Shown: positions 16,636 through 26,038, numbered from the stretch's first letter. The stretch: DNA of 64,000 nucleotides from Chloracidobacterium sp. (GCA_016706275.1 JADJJY010000003.1:248001-312000), one strand, 5' to 3'. The notes: generated from the sequence alone by a model not told the origin. Made by a program: numbers and translations.

Positions 16636-18423
16636 ATGACACTAATAGCACGAATCATCTTTTTGCTCGCCCTCATGGCAGCTCCGATAATTGCTCAAAG
16701 CGACCACGGAAACATTCCGCCCGCGTGGCAGACGACGGCTGAAAAGACCGATTACAAGAAAACTTCGACGTATGACGAGGCGGTCGCTTATTCGAAAAAA
16801 CTTGCGGCGGCGTCAAAAGGGCTGGTCGTTTATAAAAGCTATGGCAAGAGCGGCGAGGGGCGGGATATGCCGCTGCTGATCGCGGCGTCGGGAGGGGCTT
16901 TTACGCCGGAGTTGGCGCGGAAACAGGGCAAGGCGGTCGTGGTCGTGCAGGCCGGTATTCACGCCGGCGAGATCGACGGAAAGGACGCCGGGCTCGCGCT
17001 GTTTCGCGACATCGCGATCACTAAAACTCGCGCCGATCTTTTGAAGGACGTCGTCATCCTGTTCGAGGTCATCTACAACGTGGACGGCCACGAAAACTCG
17101 AACCCCTACATGCGGATCAATCAAAATGGCCCCGACGAAATGGGCTTTCGCGCAAACGCGACCAATCTCAACCTAAACCGCGACTACATGAAAGCCGACG
17201 CTCCGGAAACGAGGGCGTGGTTGGGTCTGTGGAATCAATGGAAGCCGGATGTGTTTATCGATTGCCATGTAACGGACGGAGCGGATTTCCAGTACAACCT
17301 AACCTACGAATACGCACATTTTCAGGAAGTCTCGCCCTCGATCAAAAACTGGATGGACGAGCATTTCGACGGCAATGTCGTGCCAAACGTCCAAAAAGAA
17401 GGCAATCTGCTGACGCACTACGTCGAGTTTGCCGGACGCGAGATCACGAGTGGTATCGCGACATTTATCGCTACACCGCGATACGCTACCGGCTACACGC
17501 CCTTGCGAAACCGAGCCGGATTGCTGATCGAAACGCACGTTTATAAACCGTACAAGTCACGCGTCCGGGGTACTTATGACACGCTGCGGTATTTTATCGA
17601 CGAGATTGGTCAAACAAAGGCAAGCCTTTTCGCTGCGAACGTCATCGCCGACACGCAAACCATCGAACGCGGCAAAGCCTACGACGATAAACGAGCGTTC
17701 CCGCTCAAGCTAGACGTGACCGATAAGGCGACCGAGATCCCGTTCAAGGGGCTCGTTTACAAGATCGACGATTCAACGATCTCAGGCGGCAAGCGGCTCG
17801 TTTACGGCACTACGCCAAAAGATTACATCATCAAAAAATTTGACGAGGGCCGCGTAACGGCATCGGTAGCACCTCCGCTTGGCTACATCATCCCGCCGCA
17901 ATACAAGGACGTGATCGACGTGCTGAAACTCCACGGCATTAAATTCACAACGCTCAAGAAGCCACTGACGCTTGAGGTTGAAAGCTATAGACTGACGGAG
18001 CCAAAATGGGCGACAAATTCATTTGAAAACCGCATCACGCTCGCTTGCAAACCCCTTGCGATCAAAGAAAAACGCACCTACGTCGCCGGCTCAGTAATCG
18101 TTTCGCTGGATCAGGACACCGCGAATGTCGTGATCCATCTCCTCGAACCAATCGGGCCTGATTCGTTCGTTTATTGGGGATTTTTCAACTCAGCATTTGA
18201 ACAAAAAGAGTACGGCGAAAGTTATCAGATCGAAAAGTTAGCCAAAGAAATGCTTGCCAATGATCCAAAACTAAAAGCCGAGTTTGAAACCCGTTTGAAA
18301 GATGGCACTTTCGCCAAAAACCCGCGTGCTCGGCTCAACTTCTTTTACGAACGCTCACCGTACTATCTAAATCAAAAGGTCGGCATCTATCCGGTCGGAC
18401 GAATTACAACGGCGCTTCGCTAA
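16636..18423 (+). CDS. M14-type zinc carboxypeptidase, exported
   Basis: 595 residues with a signal peptide (MTLIARIIFLLALMAAPIIAQ). The M14 fold is shown by the zinc motif HxxE in QAGIHAGEIDGK, the substrate-binding stretch NLNLNRDYMK and the third ligand in VFIDCHVTDGAD. The family cuts residues from peptide or cell-wall ends outside the cytoplasm. Beyond about residue 330 is a C-terminal region of some 260 residues seen in large bacterial M14 homologues, role unknown. It follows polA at short distance and ends 3 bases before the MFS gene, so peptidase and transporter probably form a pair, perhaps releasing and importing the same product. Confidence 0.88.
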   Translation: MTLIARIIFLLALMAAPIIAQSDHGNIPPAWQTTAEKTDYKKTSTYDEAVAYSKKLAAASKGLVVYKSYGKSGEGRDMPLLIAASGGAFTPELARKQGKAVVVVQAGIHAGEIDGKDAGLALFRDIAITKTRADLLKDVVILFEVIYNVDGHENSNPYMRINQNGPDEMGFRANATNLNLNRDYMKADAPETRAWLGLWNQWKPDVFIDCHVTDGADFQYNLTYEYAHFQEVSPSIKNWMDEHFDGNVVPNVQKEGNLLTHYVEFAGREITSGIATFIATPRYATGYTPLRNRAGLLIETHVYKPYKSRVRGTYDTLRYFIDEIGQTKASLFAANVIADTQTIERGKAYDDKRAFPLKLDVTDKATEIPFKGLVYKIDDSTISGGKRLVYGTTPKDYIIKKFDEGRVTASVAPPLGYIIPPQYKDVIDVLKLHGIKFTTLKKPLTLEVESYRLTEPKWATNSFENRITLACKPLAIKEKRTYVAGSVIVSLDQDTANVVIHLLEPIGPDSFVYWGFFNSAFEQKEYGESYQIEKLAKEMLANDPKLKAEFETRLKDGTFAKNPRARLNFFYERSPYYLNQKVGIYPVGRITTALR

Positions 18424-18426
18424 CTC

Positions 18427-19677
18427 ATGAAACAACGCTCAAATTATGGCTGGGTAATTGTTGGGGTCTCGATGCTTGCTCTGATAGTGAGCAACGGGCT
18501 CGCGATCGGCGGGCTGCCGCCTTTTTACAAGCCCATACGCGAAGAGTTTGTCGCGATGGGGGCCATCGATGCTGCAATGGCGGAGAGCTTTATTGCGAAC
18601 GGCGCCAACATCACGTTTCTGATGTCCGGCGTTTTTTCGCTGCTTGGGGGCTGGTTGGTTACGCGGTTTCGTCTAAAGCCACTGATGATCGTGGGCTGCG
18701 CATTGCTCGGCGGCGGATTGATCGTGCATTCGCAAGCTACCACTGCCGAGATGGTCTATCTTGCACGATTTCTGATGGGAGCATCGCTCGGGTTTATCGG
18801 TGTCGCACCGAATGTTGTGCTCGTATCAAGTTGGTTCGATGTAAAACGCGGCACTGCTCTCGGCATCGTATTGACCGGTACAAGTCTCGGCGGCACGATC
18901 ATCCCGCTGATCGCCCAGCCGCTGATCGCAACCTACGGCTGGCGTTCCGCAATGATCTCAATCAGCCTTATCGTTTGGATTGTGCTCCTGCCCGCGATCT
19001 TGTTTTTGGTCAAAGAAAAGCCATCAGAAGTGCCCACTGCCGCTGCAACTGCCGCTGGCACCGACGGCGTCACGTTGGCCGCGGCTCTTCGCACACCGAT
19101 ATTTTGGGCGCTGGCGGCATGTGCGGCACTGGTCTTTTACCCGATATTTGTCACGAGTCAACAGTTTATCCTTTACCTGCAATCACCGCGTCTTGGTGTC
19201 TCGGCGGAAACTGCGGCGTTCGCACAATCGGCTTTGTTTGCGATCAGCATCGGCGGCAAATTTATTGCCGGAGCCCTGAGCGACCGGCTTGGAGCCGTCA
19301 GGGTGATGGTGTTTTGTTCGTTTCTGATGTTTGCGGCGTCGCTCGTTTTGTTCGGCTTATCCGCGAGCAATGCCCTGCTCTTTTTGCTACCCTTTGCACT
19401 CGGCTATGGCGGTACGTTTGTCCTTATTCAGCGGTTGACATCGGATCTTTTTGGACGGCTTGAGGCGGGAAAGATACTCGGAGCAATAACGCTAATCGAG
19501 GTCATCGGAGCCGCGATCGGCGGTCGAATAACCGGCTATCTCGCCGACAAAAACGGCGGTGATTACACGACCGCATTCTACGGCGTGACGATCACGGCTG
19601 CGGCCGCTTTTGTCGCGACCCTCGCGATCTATGCGCTAAATAGAAAAAGGCCCGACGCCCTCGCGACGAACCTCTAA
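18427..19677 (+). CDS. MFS transporter, OFA/MCT-like
   Basis: 416 residues with twelve predicted membrane segments in two halves. The region between segments 2 and 3 (GGWLVTRFRLKPLMIVGC) and its counterpart in the second half (GALSDRLGAVRVMVF) carry the Gly-rich loop pattern of the major facilitator superfamily. The first helix (YGWVIVGVSMLALIVSNG) resembles oxalate/formate and monocarboxylate carriers. The substrate cannot be told from sequence. The gene starts 3 bases after the M14 peptidase stop, and its stop is 4 bases from the 3' end of the convergent tRNA-Ala gene. Confidence 0.88.
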   Translation: MKQRSNYGWVIVGVSMLALIVSNGLAIGGLPPFYKPIREEFVAMGAIDAAMAESFIANGANITFLMSGVFSLLGGWLVTRFRLKPLMIVGCALLGGGLIVHSQATTAEMVYLARFLMGASLGFIGVAPNVVLVSSWFDVKRGTALGIVLTGTSLGGTIIPLIAQPLIATYGWRSAMISISLIVWIVLLPAILFLVKEKPSEVPTAAATAAGTDGVTLAAALRTPIFWALAACAALVFYPIFVTSQQFILYLQSPRLGVSAETAAFAQSALFAISIGGKFIAGALSDRLGAVRVMVFCSFLMFAASLVLFGLSASNALLFLLPFALGYGGTFVLIQRLTSDLFGRLEAGKILGAITLIEVIGAAIGGRITGYLADKNGGDYTTAFYGVTITAAAAFVATLAIYALNRKRPDALATNL

Positions 19678-19681
19678 ATAT

Positions 19682-19757
19682 TGGTGGAGATGAGGAGGGT
19701 CGAACTCCTGACCTCTGCATTGCGAACGCAGCGCTCTGCCAACTGAGCTACATCCCC
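19682..19757 (-). tRNA. tRNA-Ala (CGC)
   Basis: On the minus strand it starts GGGGATGTAGCTCAGTTGG and ends with an encoded CCA. The anticodon loop reads TTCGCAA, giving CGC, which reads GCG alanine codons. All arms are complete, with GTTCGACCC in the T arm. Confidence 0.95.
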
Positions 19758-19771
19758 AAAATTGTAAAAGC

Positions 19772-19810
19772 TTGGTCCACTTTGGTCCACCTGGTCCGGA
19801 CCGGACCAAA
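19772..19810. repeat. GGTCC-rich palindromic repeat, copy 1
   Basis: TTGGTCCAC twice, then CTGGTCCGGACCGGACCAAA. The same element lies inverted at 51483-51521 with a 27-base exact match, so it is a dispersed family. Confidence 0.85.
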
Positions 19811-20062
19811 CTATTGGACGCCAGCCGGCAGCAGCGAGCCCTTTGGATCGGCGACATAAGCGTAGCCGTCCTCGATCTTGCCGATCATGCCGTGAAAGCT
19901 AATGTTTTCACCCGAAACGACAACAACGACATCGCCTGGGCTGTTGAGCTTTTCATCAACCGGAAATTTAATGATCGTCGCGTTGCCGTTTTCCGATGCG
20001 ACAACTTCGTATTCAAATGTTTCAGTATCAAAACTGAGCGTCTGGCAAAATGCTACTTCCAT
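19811..20062 (-). CDS. Small protein of unknown function
   Basis: 83 residues, acidic, apparently all beta, with no signal peptide or membrane segment. The sequence alternates hydrophobic and polar residues (FEYEVVASENGNATIIKF; DVVVVVSGENISFHG), which would suit a small barrel. It starts 7 bases after the stop of the EEP-family gene on the same strand and is probably co-transcribed with it. No family recognised. The nearby GGTCC repeat begins right after its stop codon. Confidence 0.65.
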   Translation of the reverse strand: MEVAFCQTLSFDTETFEYEVVASENGNATIIKFPVDEKLNSPGDVVVVVSGENISFHGMIGKIEDGYAYVADPKGSLLPAGVQ

Positions 20063-20069
20063 AAAACTA

Positions 20070-21302
20070 TTATTTCACATCGAGCTGAAAGTCTAAAGCG
20101 ATGGCATCGTGATCAGAGAGCGGAAAGCCCCCGGCGTCGATGAGTTCGCCTATAGTCTGCGGCGTGGTTCCGTCGGCTAGCTTGATGCCCTTTCCGGTGA
20201 ACCAATCGAGCCTTGCCGACACTCGGCCGCCGACGCGACGCACCGCCCAAAAGATAAACGGCATACACCACTCCGGAACCCAGTCGCGGAGATTCGTATT
20301 TTTTTCGACGCTGTCTATGTCGTAATGCAGCGTACCGACGCCGATCTCGTTGAGGCTTTTGTAATCGAAACCGCGTGATTCAAGTTCTCCAAATAAACGC
20401 CGTTCAAAATAGCGGTCAGGATGCGGCAGGTGGTTCTTAACGACATTTTTAACGCCCATCATCACACGCCGCCAGTACCCGAGTATCGCCCGCGTCGCGC
20501 TTTGCGAGTTGTACGTCGTCGTGTTCCAATCACCGCCGATTATCGTTGGCAGCGGCGGCAGCGTATCGAGATGATCTAGGATTATCTTGATCTGTTTGTG
20601 GCGATGAGCCCGCGAACAATGAGCGTCGAGATGAACCGTCACCGCACGAAACGTGCCCGCCGGATGCTCGATGTCAGCGATCAAAGCCCGTAGATACCCC
20701 AGACGCTTCTCTTTGCCCCACATCTTATCCTTGCCGTTTGGCAACGGCACGGCGTAGACATTTATCATCGGATAGCGCGAAAACATCGACAAGCCGTGGA
20801 TCGACACAGTGTTTTCGCCATCCATGTCCGATTCGACGCCGCTTCCCTTTTGCAAAGGGACATATACCGGAGCGAACGCATAATTGAGCTTTAGCTCACG
20901 GGCGATCTCTTGGGCGACGTTGCGATTGCCGCTGCGTGCCATGCCGTGGTCGAGCTCGGTCAGTAGCAGCAGGTCTTTGTCTTTTAGCTTTTCGTGATTT
21001 TTAAGAGCGTCAACGATCCCGTCAAAACGGATGCCGCGTTCGAGGTTCCAGGCGAGGGCTTTGATACCGTTTGGAGTGCGCGATTCATCGCGTTCTGAAA
21101 GGCTAAAGCCCGCACTCTGTGCGAGATCCTCCACTGCGACAGCGTTCAAAATACGCTCGACCTCGGGGCGGATCTTGGCGTACAGCTCCGACGCCTCCAT
21201 CTCCGGTGTCGATTCAAACTTTAACAGCTCCGGAAAATATTGATTTAGATCGTGGTCGAGAATTGCCGGCGGCCCTGTTTGTATCGTATCTTGCGGTCCC
21301 AT
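20070..21302 (-). CDS. Endonuclease/exonuclease/phosphatase-fold protein
   Basis: 410 residues. The EEP (DNase I-like) motifs are in order: AWNLERG (Asn), LLLLTELDHGM (metal-binding Glu), VTVHLDAHCS (His), GGDWNTTTYNS (Asp-Asn) and PLSDHDAIALDF (final Asp-His pair). Members cleave phosphodiester or phosphomonoester bonds in nucleic acids, lipids or signalling molecules; the substrate here is unknown. There is no signal peptide. About 110 residues precede the domain and a 35-residue stretch (WCMPFIFWAVRRVGG) near the C-terminus may touch the membrane. A small gene follows by 7 bases. Confidence 0.82.
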   Translation of the reverse strand: MGPQDTIQTGPPAILDHDLNQYFPELLKFESTPEMEASELYAKIRPEVERILNAVAVEDLAQSAGFSLSERDESRTPNGIKALAWNLERGIRFDGIVDALKNHEKLKDKDLLLLTELDHGMARSGNRNVAQEIARELKLNYAFAPVYVPLQKGSGVESDMDGENTVSIHGLSMFSRYPMINVYAVPLPNGKDKMWGKEKRLGYLRALIADIEHPAGTFRAVTVHLDAHCSRAHRHKQIKIILDHLDTLPPLPTIIGGDWNTTTYNSQSATRAILGYWRRVMMGVKNVVKNHLPHPDRYFERRLFGELESRGFDYKSLNEIGVGTLHYDIDSVEKNTNLRDWVPEWCMPFIFWAVRRVGGRVSARLDWFTGKGIKLADGTTPQTIGELIDAGGFPLSDHDAIALDFQLDVK

Positions 21303-21348
21303 AAAAAGATTTAGGATACGCTACAGCTGCCGAAAATGAGAAATCGCA

Positions 21349-22560
21349 CTAATCGTCGTACCGTTCTTTAACCGGCGCAACAGCGAGGAAATCGCTTGTT
21401 ATCCGCTCTGTGTAGATGCCCATGAGCTCATCAATACGCGTCTGTGTGGTTGAGTGAAAGATCAACCCGACGTGCTTTGGCTTTTTGACCTTATAGACTA
21501 TCTCGATGTCGTCGTAATGCGATGTGTCGGGTTCGTCGGTGTTTGCAAGCGCGAGCGTGATGCCGGCAAAATCTTTGCGCAGTTTTGGCAGCGAATACGG
21601 CGTTTCGGGGGTTTCGGTCTCAAGCTTTCCCCATTCTCGCCATAGATTAAAACCGCACGCGTGTTCGAGGACGTTGGCGATATACGCCCCGCCGACGCGG
21701 CAGGCGACCTCAAGCAGATATAACTTGCCGTCGGCTTCGCTCTGTAAAAACTCGGCATGCGTGACGCCGCGTTCGTACTTAAAAGCCTTGAGCAATTCGA
21801 CGTTGAGTTTTTCGAGAGCCTTACGCTCTTTTGACCCGTAGGGGACGATCGACGAGGTAAACACGCCGCCGTAATGCGACACTTCGAACGGCGTCGTGCC
21901 GTACTGGCTGACTCCGCAGGCCGCGACCTTGCCGTTCACAACGACCGAATCGACGTGAAAAACACGGCCCTTGATAAATCGTTCGATCAGGAATTGCGAC
22001 GGATGATCGCGCCAGTTATTGCGGTTATCGAGGTCGGTCAAAACATTCCAAACCTCGTCCGCCGTCTCGCATTTGCGTATGCCAAACGCCGAAACCTCGT
22101 GACGCGGCTTTACGATCCACGGTGCCAGAACATCAGCGAGAAAATTGTTTATCTCCTCAACGTTGAATGCTCCGGTGAACTCCGGACACGCGATACCGGC
22201 TTGCGAAGCAATTCCCCGCATCGTCAATTTGTCGCGAAATCTGAGCGCGTGTGAACGGCTCATGCCGGGCAGGTTTAGGTGTTCGCGGGCCATCGCGGCG
22301 GTCAGGACGTCAAATTCGTCTAGGCCGACGACGTTGTCGATCGTCCTCGCACCCGCGATATTTGTTACGACGCGGACATAATCGCCCGGAAATGCATCGT
22401 CCTCGACCGTTTTTGCGTCATTGATCGCCGTCCACGCCCACGGATAGTCAAGCAGCTTTTTTCGCGTGACGAGCGTGACGTGCCAACCGGCATTATGAGC
22501 TTCTTCGAGAAACTCGTTGCCCTTATGTTCGCTGGCGATGCAGACGATATGCTTCTTCAT
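21349..22560 (-). CDS. ATP-grasp enzyme, carboxylate-amine ligase type
   Basis: About 403 residues from the ATG at 22560, which has GAGG five bases upstream; a longer frame to 22638 is less likely. The N-terminus (KKHIVCIASEHKGNEFLEEA) is a Rossmann-like pre-ATP-grasp domain. The ATP-grasp core is seen in WIVKPRHEVSAFGIRKC and FLIERFIKGRVFHVDSVV, and the metal-binding Glu-Asn region in HAEFLQSEADGKLYLLEVAC. Such enzymes join a carboxylate to an amine using ATP through an acyl phosphate. The product is unknown. The gene is divergent from the M50 protease gene, with about 125 bases between them. Confidence 0.8.
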   Translation of the reverse strand: MKKHIVCIASEHKGNEFLEEAHNAGWHVTLVTRKKLLDYPWAWTAINDAKTVEDDAFPGDYVRVVTNIAGARTIDNVVGLDEFDVLTAAMAREHLNLPGMSRSHALRFRDKLTMRGIASQAGIACPEFTGAFNVEEINNFLADVLAPWIVKPRHEVSAFGIRKCETADEVWNVLTDLDNRNNWRDHPSQFLIERFIKGRVFHVDSVVVNGKVAACGVSQYGTTPFEVSHYGGVFTSSIVPYGSKERKALEKLNVELLKAFKYERGVTHAEFLQSEADGKLYLLEVACRVGGAYIANVLEHACGFNLWREWGKLETETPETPYSLPKLRKDFAGITLALANTDEPDTSHYDDIEIVYKVKKPKHVGLIFHSTTQTRIDELMGIYTERITSDFLAVAPVKERYDD

Positions 22561-22686
22561 AGTCCTCAAGGTAGAAAGCCCACTAGCGGCATCCATTTTC
22601 TCAACGAGAGATTTTTCTTTGAATGAAAAGAATGTCACAATTTAGCAATTGAGACAACAAAAATGTGAGTTTTATCGTAGGAATTG

Positions 22687-23400
22687 ATGACGCTGGCAAT
22701 TGTTTTTATGGAAAATTTTGACCTTGTAAACCTACTCAGCAACCTAATTCCCTACATTGTCGTGCTGCTGCTCGCGATCTCGTGTCACGAAGCGGGCCAT
22801 GCTTGGATGTCGATGAAATACGGTGATGATACGGCGTATATGCTCGGCCGCGTCACGATAAATCCTGTCGCCCACACCGACCCGATCGGCACGCTGCTGA
22901 TACCCATCGCGAGTTTTGTACTAACATTTACGACCGGAGCGCGCGTTCCTCTGATCGGCTGGGGAAAGCCAACTCCGGTCAATCCGCGTAACTGGACGAA
23001 GTACAACCAGGCAAATGTGATGGTTTCGATCGCGGGCATCGGAGCGAATCTGATACTGGCGACGATAGGCTTTGCGATATTCAAAACGCTGCTCGAAACT
23101 GGTGCGATAAACGCGGCCAACGCCCGCGAAGGCATTGTTAAAGTCGGGGTCATTTTCCTCAATTACCTGATCTTTCTAAATGTCTCGCTGGCGGTATTTA
23201 ACCTGCTTCCTTTTCCGCCGCTCGATGGTAGCAAGGTGCTGCAGACGTTTTTGCCCGCGAGTTTTAACCCGATATTTGACCTGCTCGAACAATATGGTTT
23301 CTTGATATTGATGCTGCTTGTCTACATGGGCGTGATCGGTTTGGTTATGTATCCCTTTTATATTTTTGTCGATTATCTGCTCTACACCCGTTGGTTTTGA
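22687..23400 (+). CDS. Site-2 protease family (M50) membrane metalloprotease
   Basis: 237 residues from the ATG at 22687 (a TTG just before or an ATG at 22708 are alternatives). It is a short rhomboid-independent S2P of the FtsH-unrelated M50B type: about five to six membrane spans with the zinc motif HEAGH in ISCHEAGHAW and the second ligand region LNLLPFPPLDGSKVL (NPxDG-like). These enzymes cut membrane proteins inside the bilayer. It lies 3 bases before trpS, a pairing seen often in bacteria, and both may be transcribed with the arsC-like gene downstream. Confidence 0.88.
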   Translation: MTLAIVFMENFDLVNLLSNLIPYIVVLLLAISCHEAGHAWMSMKYGDDTAYMLGRVTINPVAHTDPIGTLLIPIASFVLTFTTGARVPLIGWGKPTPVNPRNWTKYNQANVMVSIAGIGANLILATIGFAIFKTLLETGAINAANAREGIVKVGVIFLNYLIFLNVSLAVFNLLPFPPLDGSKVLQTFLPASFNPIFDLLEQYGFLILMLLVYMGVIGLVMYPFYIFVDYLLYTRWF

Positions 23401-23403
23401 TAG

Positions 23404-24429
23404 ATGAAAAAACGTATTTTCAGCGGCGCTCAGCCGACAGGCGAGCTTCATATAGGTAATTATCTCGGTGCTCTCAAAAATTGGGTGGCGCTGCAGGACG
23501 AGTACGAGTCGTTTTACTGTATCGTCAATCTCCACGCCATCACGCTGCCGCAGGACCCGAAAATACTGCGTCAAAAAACGCTCGACCTCGCCCGCATCTA
23601 TCTCGCCGCCGGGGTCGATCCGGAAAAGGCAACTATCTTTATCCAGTCCGATGTGCCAGAACATGCTGAGCTGACTTGGGTTCTTTCGTGCCAATCGCGA
23701 ATGGGTGAGCTTGAGCGGATGACGCAGTTCAAAGATAAAGCAAAGGTTAAGTTTAAGGGCGAACAGCTAACATTCGGTGGTGAAGATGTTACTTTTGGAG
23801 CCCCGAGCGTAGGTTTTGGCCTTCTAGCATATCCCGTCTTGATGGCAGCAGATATTTTGCTATATCAAACAGACCTCGTTCCTATCGGACAGGACCAGAA
23901 GCAGCATCTGGAATTGACCCGCGACCTTGCTGAGAGGTTTAACCGTGATTTTGGCGACACATTCAAGGTTCCTGAGCCTTTTATCCCGCCAGTCGGGGCT
24001 AAGATAATGTCTTTGCAGGATCCGGCAAAAAAGATGTCCAAATCGGATGAGAATCTGAACGGTTCGATATTTTTGCTCGACGACGCCGACACGATCACCA
24101 AAAAGATAAAACGCGCCGTCACCGACAGTGGGACCGACATCAACTTTGACGAAACGCGGCCCGCGATCAAAAATCTGCTCACGATATATCAGCTTTTGAG
24201 CGCGAAGACGGCGGACGAATGCGTCGAACACTTCGCGGGCTCAGGCTACGGCGATTTCAAAGGCCAGCTTGCGGAAACTGTCGTCGAGTTCCTCCGGCCA
24301 TTTCAGGAACGGATCAAGGAATACGACGCCCCTTCACTCGACGCGATCCTTAAAAAGGGGGCGGAAAAGGCCCGCTCGATAGCCTCTGAAACATTGCAAG
24401 ACGTTTATGAAAAAACAGGCATCAAGTAA
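23404..24429 (+). CDS. trpS: Tryptophanyl-tRNA synthetase
   Basis: 341 residues, the usual length. Class I signature HIGN in GELHIGNYLGAL and the KMSKS loop in AKKMSKSDEN are intact. The tryptophan-site region (PVLMAADILLYQTDLVPIGQDQKQHLEL is split here only for length: PVLMAADILLYQTD then PIGQDQKQHLEL) matches the bacterial enzyme. It charges tRNA-Trp in the cytoplasm. The start follows the M50 stop by 3 bases, and the stop overlaps the ATG of the next gene by one base, so the three genes form an operon. Confidence 0.97.
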   Translation: MKKRIFSGAQPTGELHIGNYLGALKNWVALQDEYESFYCIVNLHAITLPQDPKILRQKTLDLARIYLAAGVDPEKATIFIQSDVPEHAELTWVLSCQSRMGELERMTQFKDKAKVKFKGEQLTFGGEDVTFGAPSVGFGLLAYPVLMAADILLYQTDLVPIGQDQKQHLELTRDLAERFNRDFGDTFKVPEPFIPPVGAKIMSLQDPAKKMSKSDENLNGSIFLLDDADTITKKIKRAVTDSGTDINFDETRPAIKNLLTIYQLLSAKTADECVEHFAGSGYGDFKGQLAETVVEFLRPFQERIKEYDAPSLDAILKKGAEKARSIASETLQDVYEKTGIK

Positions 24430-24791
24430 TGAAAATTACCGTTTACGAAAAACCGACCTGCACGACGTGCCGCAATCTGAATAAGCTGTTTATTGCCAGC
24501 GGCGTCGATTGGGAAAAGGTCAATTATTTTATCGAGCCTTTTACCGAGAGGAAGCTGACCGCTCTGCTGAAAAAGACGGGAATGAAACCCTTTGACGTAT
24601 TGCGGCGTGCCGAGCCAGATTTCAAACTCGCGGGTATCAGCAAGGATTCGAGCGACGAAGATGTGATCGCGGCGATGGTCAAATATCCGTCGATCATCCA
24701 GCGGCCGATAGTCGAGGTCGGCGATAAAGCTGTGCTCGCACGGCCGATCGAAAAGGCTTTGGATCTAGTGCAGAAGCCCGCACGTAAGTAA
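24429..24791 (+). CDS. ArsC/Spx-family thioredoxin-fold protein
   Basis: 120 residues with the thioredoxin-like fold of the arsenate reductase family. It has CTTC near the N-terminus (EKPTCTTCRNLNKLF), the Arg-Pro segment IIQRPIVEVGDKAVLARP and helix KKTGMKPFDVLRR. Known members reduce arsenate or act as Spx regulators; with CxxC but no ars operon, neither job can be assigned. The ATG overlaps the trpS stop. The last residues (QKPARK) and the stop codon are coded by an inserted hairpin repeat, so the original C-terminus may have differed. Confidence 0.82.
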   Translation: MKITVYEKPTCTTCRNLNKLFIASGVDWEKVNYFIEPFTERKLTALLKKTGMKPFDVLRRAEPDFKLAGISKDSSDEDVIAAMVKYPSIIQRPIVEVGDKAVLARPIEKALDLVQKPARK

Positions 24792-24844
24792 GGTTGTAAC
24801 ATCCAACATTCGGATCACGCCCTTGCTAACGCGCGGGCATCCGC
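24769..24844. repeat. GCAGAAGCCCGCACG-type hairpin, copy 1
   Basis: Left arm GCAGAAGCCCGCACGTAAGT (from 24770) and imperfect right arm CGCCCTTGCTAACGCGCGGG to ATCCGC (24818-24844). Same family as 29164, 29856 and 34374. Confidence 0.8.
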
Positions 24845-24852
24845 AAATATTT

Positions 24853-25272
24853 ATGAGTTATACAAATGGAAACGGTAATGGCAACGGCCACGCCCCAAAA
24901 CCTAAAAATGTCCTCGGCGGCACGCTCGAATCGTGTTGCACCGATCCGATGACCGGCTTTTATCGCGATGGCTATTGCCGCACAGGGGTTGATGACACCG
25001 GACGTCATACGGTCTGCATCCGTGCGACGGACGATTTTTTGGCATTCTCAAAATCGGCCGGCAATGATCTCTCGACGCCGATGCCGCAGTATGCATTTCC
25101 GGGGTTAAAGCACGGTGACAAATGGTGCTTGTGTATGCTCCGCTGGCGTGAGGCTTTGAATGCCGGGATGGCTCCGCAGGTCTACCTTGAGGCCACGCAC
25201 GAAGCGGCTTTGACCGTCGTAAGCCTCGACGATCTAAAGCGTTACGCCGTTGATGGAGACGATCTTGACTGA
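24853..25272 (+). CDS. DUF2237 family protein
   Basis: About 139 residues from the ATG at 24853 (MSYTNGNGNGNGHAPKPKN); a TTG 30 bases upstream lies inside a repeat and is rejected. The body is a DUF2237 domain: NVLGGTLESCCTDPMTGFYRDG, then CRTGVDDTGRHTVCIRATDD and a Trp-Cys motif DKWCLCMLRWREA. Several conserved Cys and His could bind a metal. The function of the family is unknown. A Gly-Asn-rich leader precedes the domain. The stop overlaps the scpA start by about 20 bases. Confidence 0.82.
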   Translation: MSYTNGNGNGNGHAPKPKNVLGGTLESCCTDPMTGFYRDGYCRTGVDDTGRHTVCIRATDDFLAFSKSAGNDLSTPMPQYAFPGLKHGDKWCLCMLRWREALNAGMAPQVYLEATHEAALTVVSLDDLKRYAVDGDDLD

Positions 25273-26038
25273 GAAAGACGAACAATTTAGTTTTGATTTT
25301 CATAAGGAAACTGCCGAGATAATGTCCGGCGGGACAGACGAACTGAAGATCAAGCTTGGCGAATTTGCCGGGCCGCTCGACCTGTTGTTGTATCTCATAC
25401 GGCAAGAGCAGGCGGATATTTTTGACATCCCCATCGCCCGCATCACGGAAAAATATCTCGAATACATCCGCCTGATGAAACGGCTTGATATCGCCGTCGC
25501 GGCTGATTTTCTCGTCATGGCGGCGACGCTGATCGAGATCAAATCAAAGATGCTGCTCCCCCGCGACCCTTCGCTTTCGACTGACGAAGAGGAGATGGAA
25601 GACCCGCGTCAAGAGCTGGTCGACCGGCTGCTGGAATACGAAAAATTCAAAAGTGCCGCCGGTATGCTGCACGAGCGTTCGACCATCGAATCGGCCATTT
25701 TCACCCGCGGCCCGATCGAATCGGACGAAAATAATGCCGAGATCGATGCGTCAGTCTTTGACCTGCTGACGGTTTTTCAAAAGATCGTCGCCCGTCATGT
25801 GGACGAGGTCAAAATGGAGATCCAGCGCGAAGAGATCTCGCTCGCCGATATGATAAAAAATCTCAAAGCGAGAATCTTCGCGACCGGCGAGGTCAATCTA
25901 TTAGAGTTTTTCGAAGAGATGCATTCACGCCGCGAACTGGTGACGGCATTTATCGCCGTGCTCGAAATCGTTCGTGCCGAAACTGTGAAATTGCTGCAAA
26001 ACAAGACATTTGGCGATATTATTTTGAGGAAGGTTTAG
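25253..26038 (+). CDS. scpA: Segregation and condensation protein A
   Basis: About 261 residues. The ScpA kleisin pattern is clear: KLGEFAGPLDLLLYLIRQEQ, ITEKYLEYIRLM, AADFLVMAATLIEIKSKMLL and the C-terminal winged helix (REISLADMIKNLKARI region, then FFEEMHSRRELVTAFIAVLE). With Smc and ScpB it forms the bacterial condensin that compacts and separates chromosomes. The start overlaps the DUF2237 gene, scpB follows after a hairpin repeat, then rluB: the common scpA-scpB-rluB order. The stop lies at the repeat edge. Confidence 0.95.
   Translation: METILTEKDEQFSFDFHKETAEIMSGGTDELKIKLGEFAGPLDLLLYLIRQEQADIFDIPIARITEKYLEYIRLMKRLDIAVAADFLVMAATLIEIKSKMLLPRDPSLSTDEEEMEDPRQELVDRLLEYEKFKSAAGMLHERSTIESAIFTRGPIESDENNAEIDASVFDLLTVFQKIVARHVDEVKMEIQREEISLADMIKNLKARIFATGEVNLLEFFEEMHSRRELVTAFIAVLEIVRAETVKLLQNKTFGDIILRKV

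Noticed and set aside
16691..16879. Arg-rich alternative frame inside the M14 peptidase gene
   Set aside because: Typical shadow of a GC-rich coding frame, no homology pattern.
24823..24852. Upstream TTG start for the DUF2237 gene
   Set aside because: It lies in the right arm of a hairpin repeat; the ATG at 24853 begins a sensible protein.
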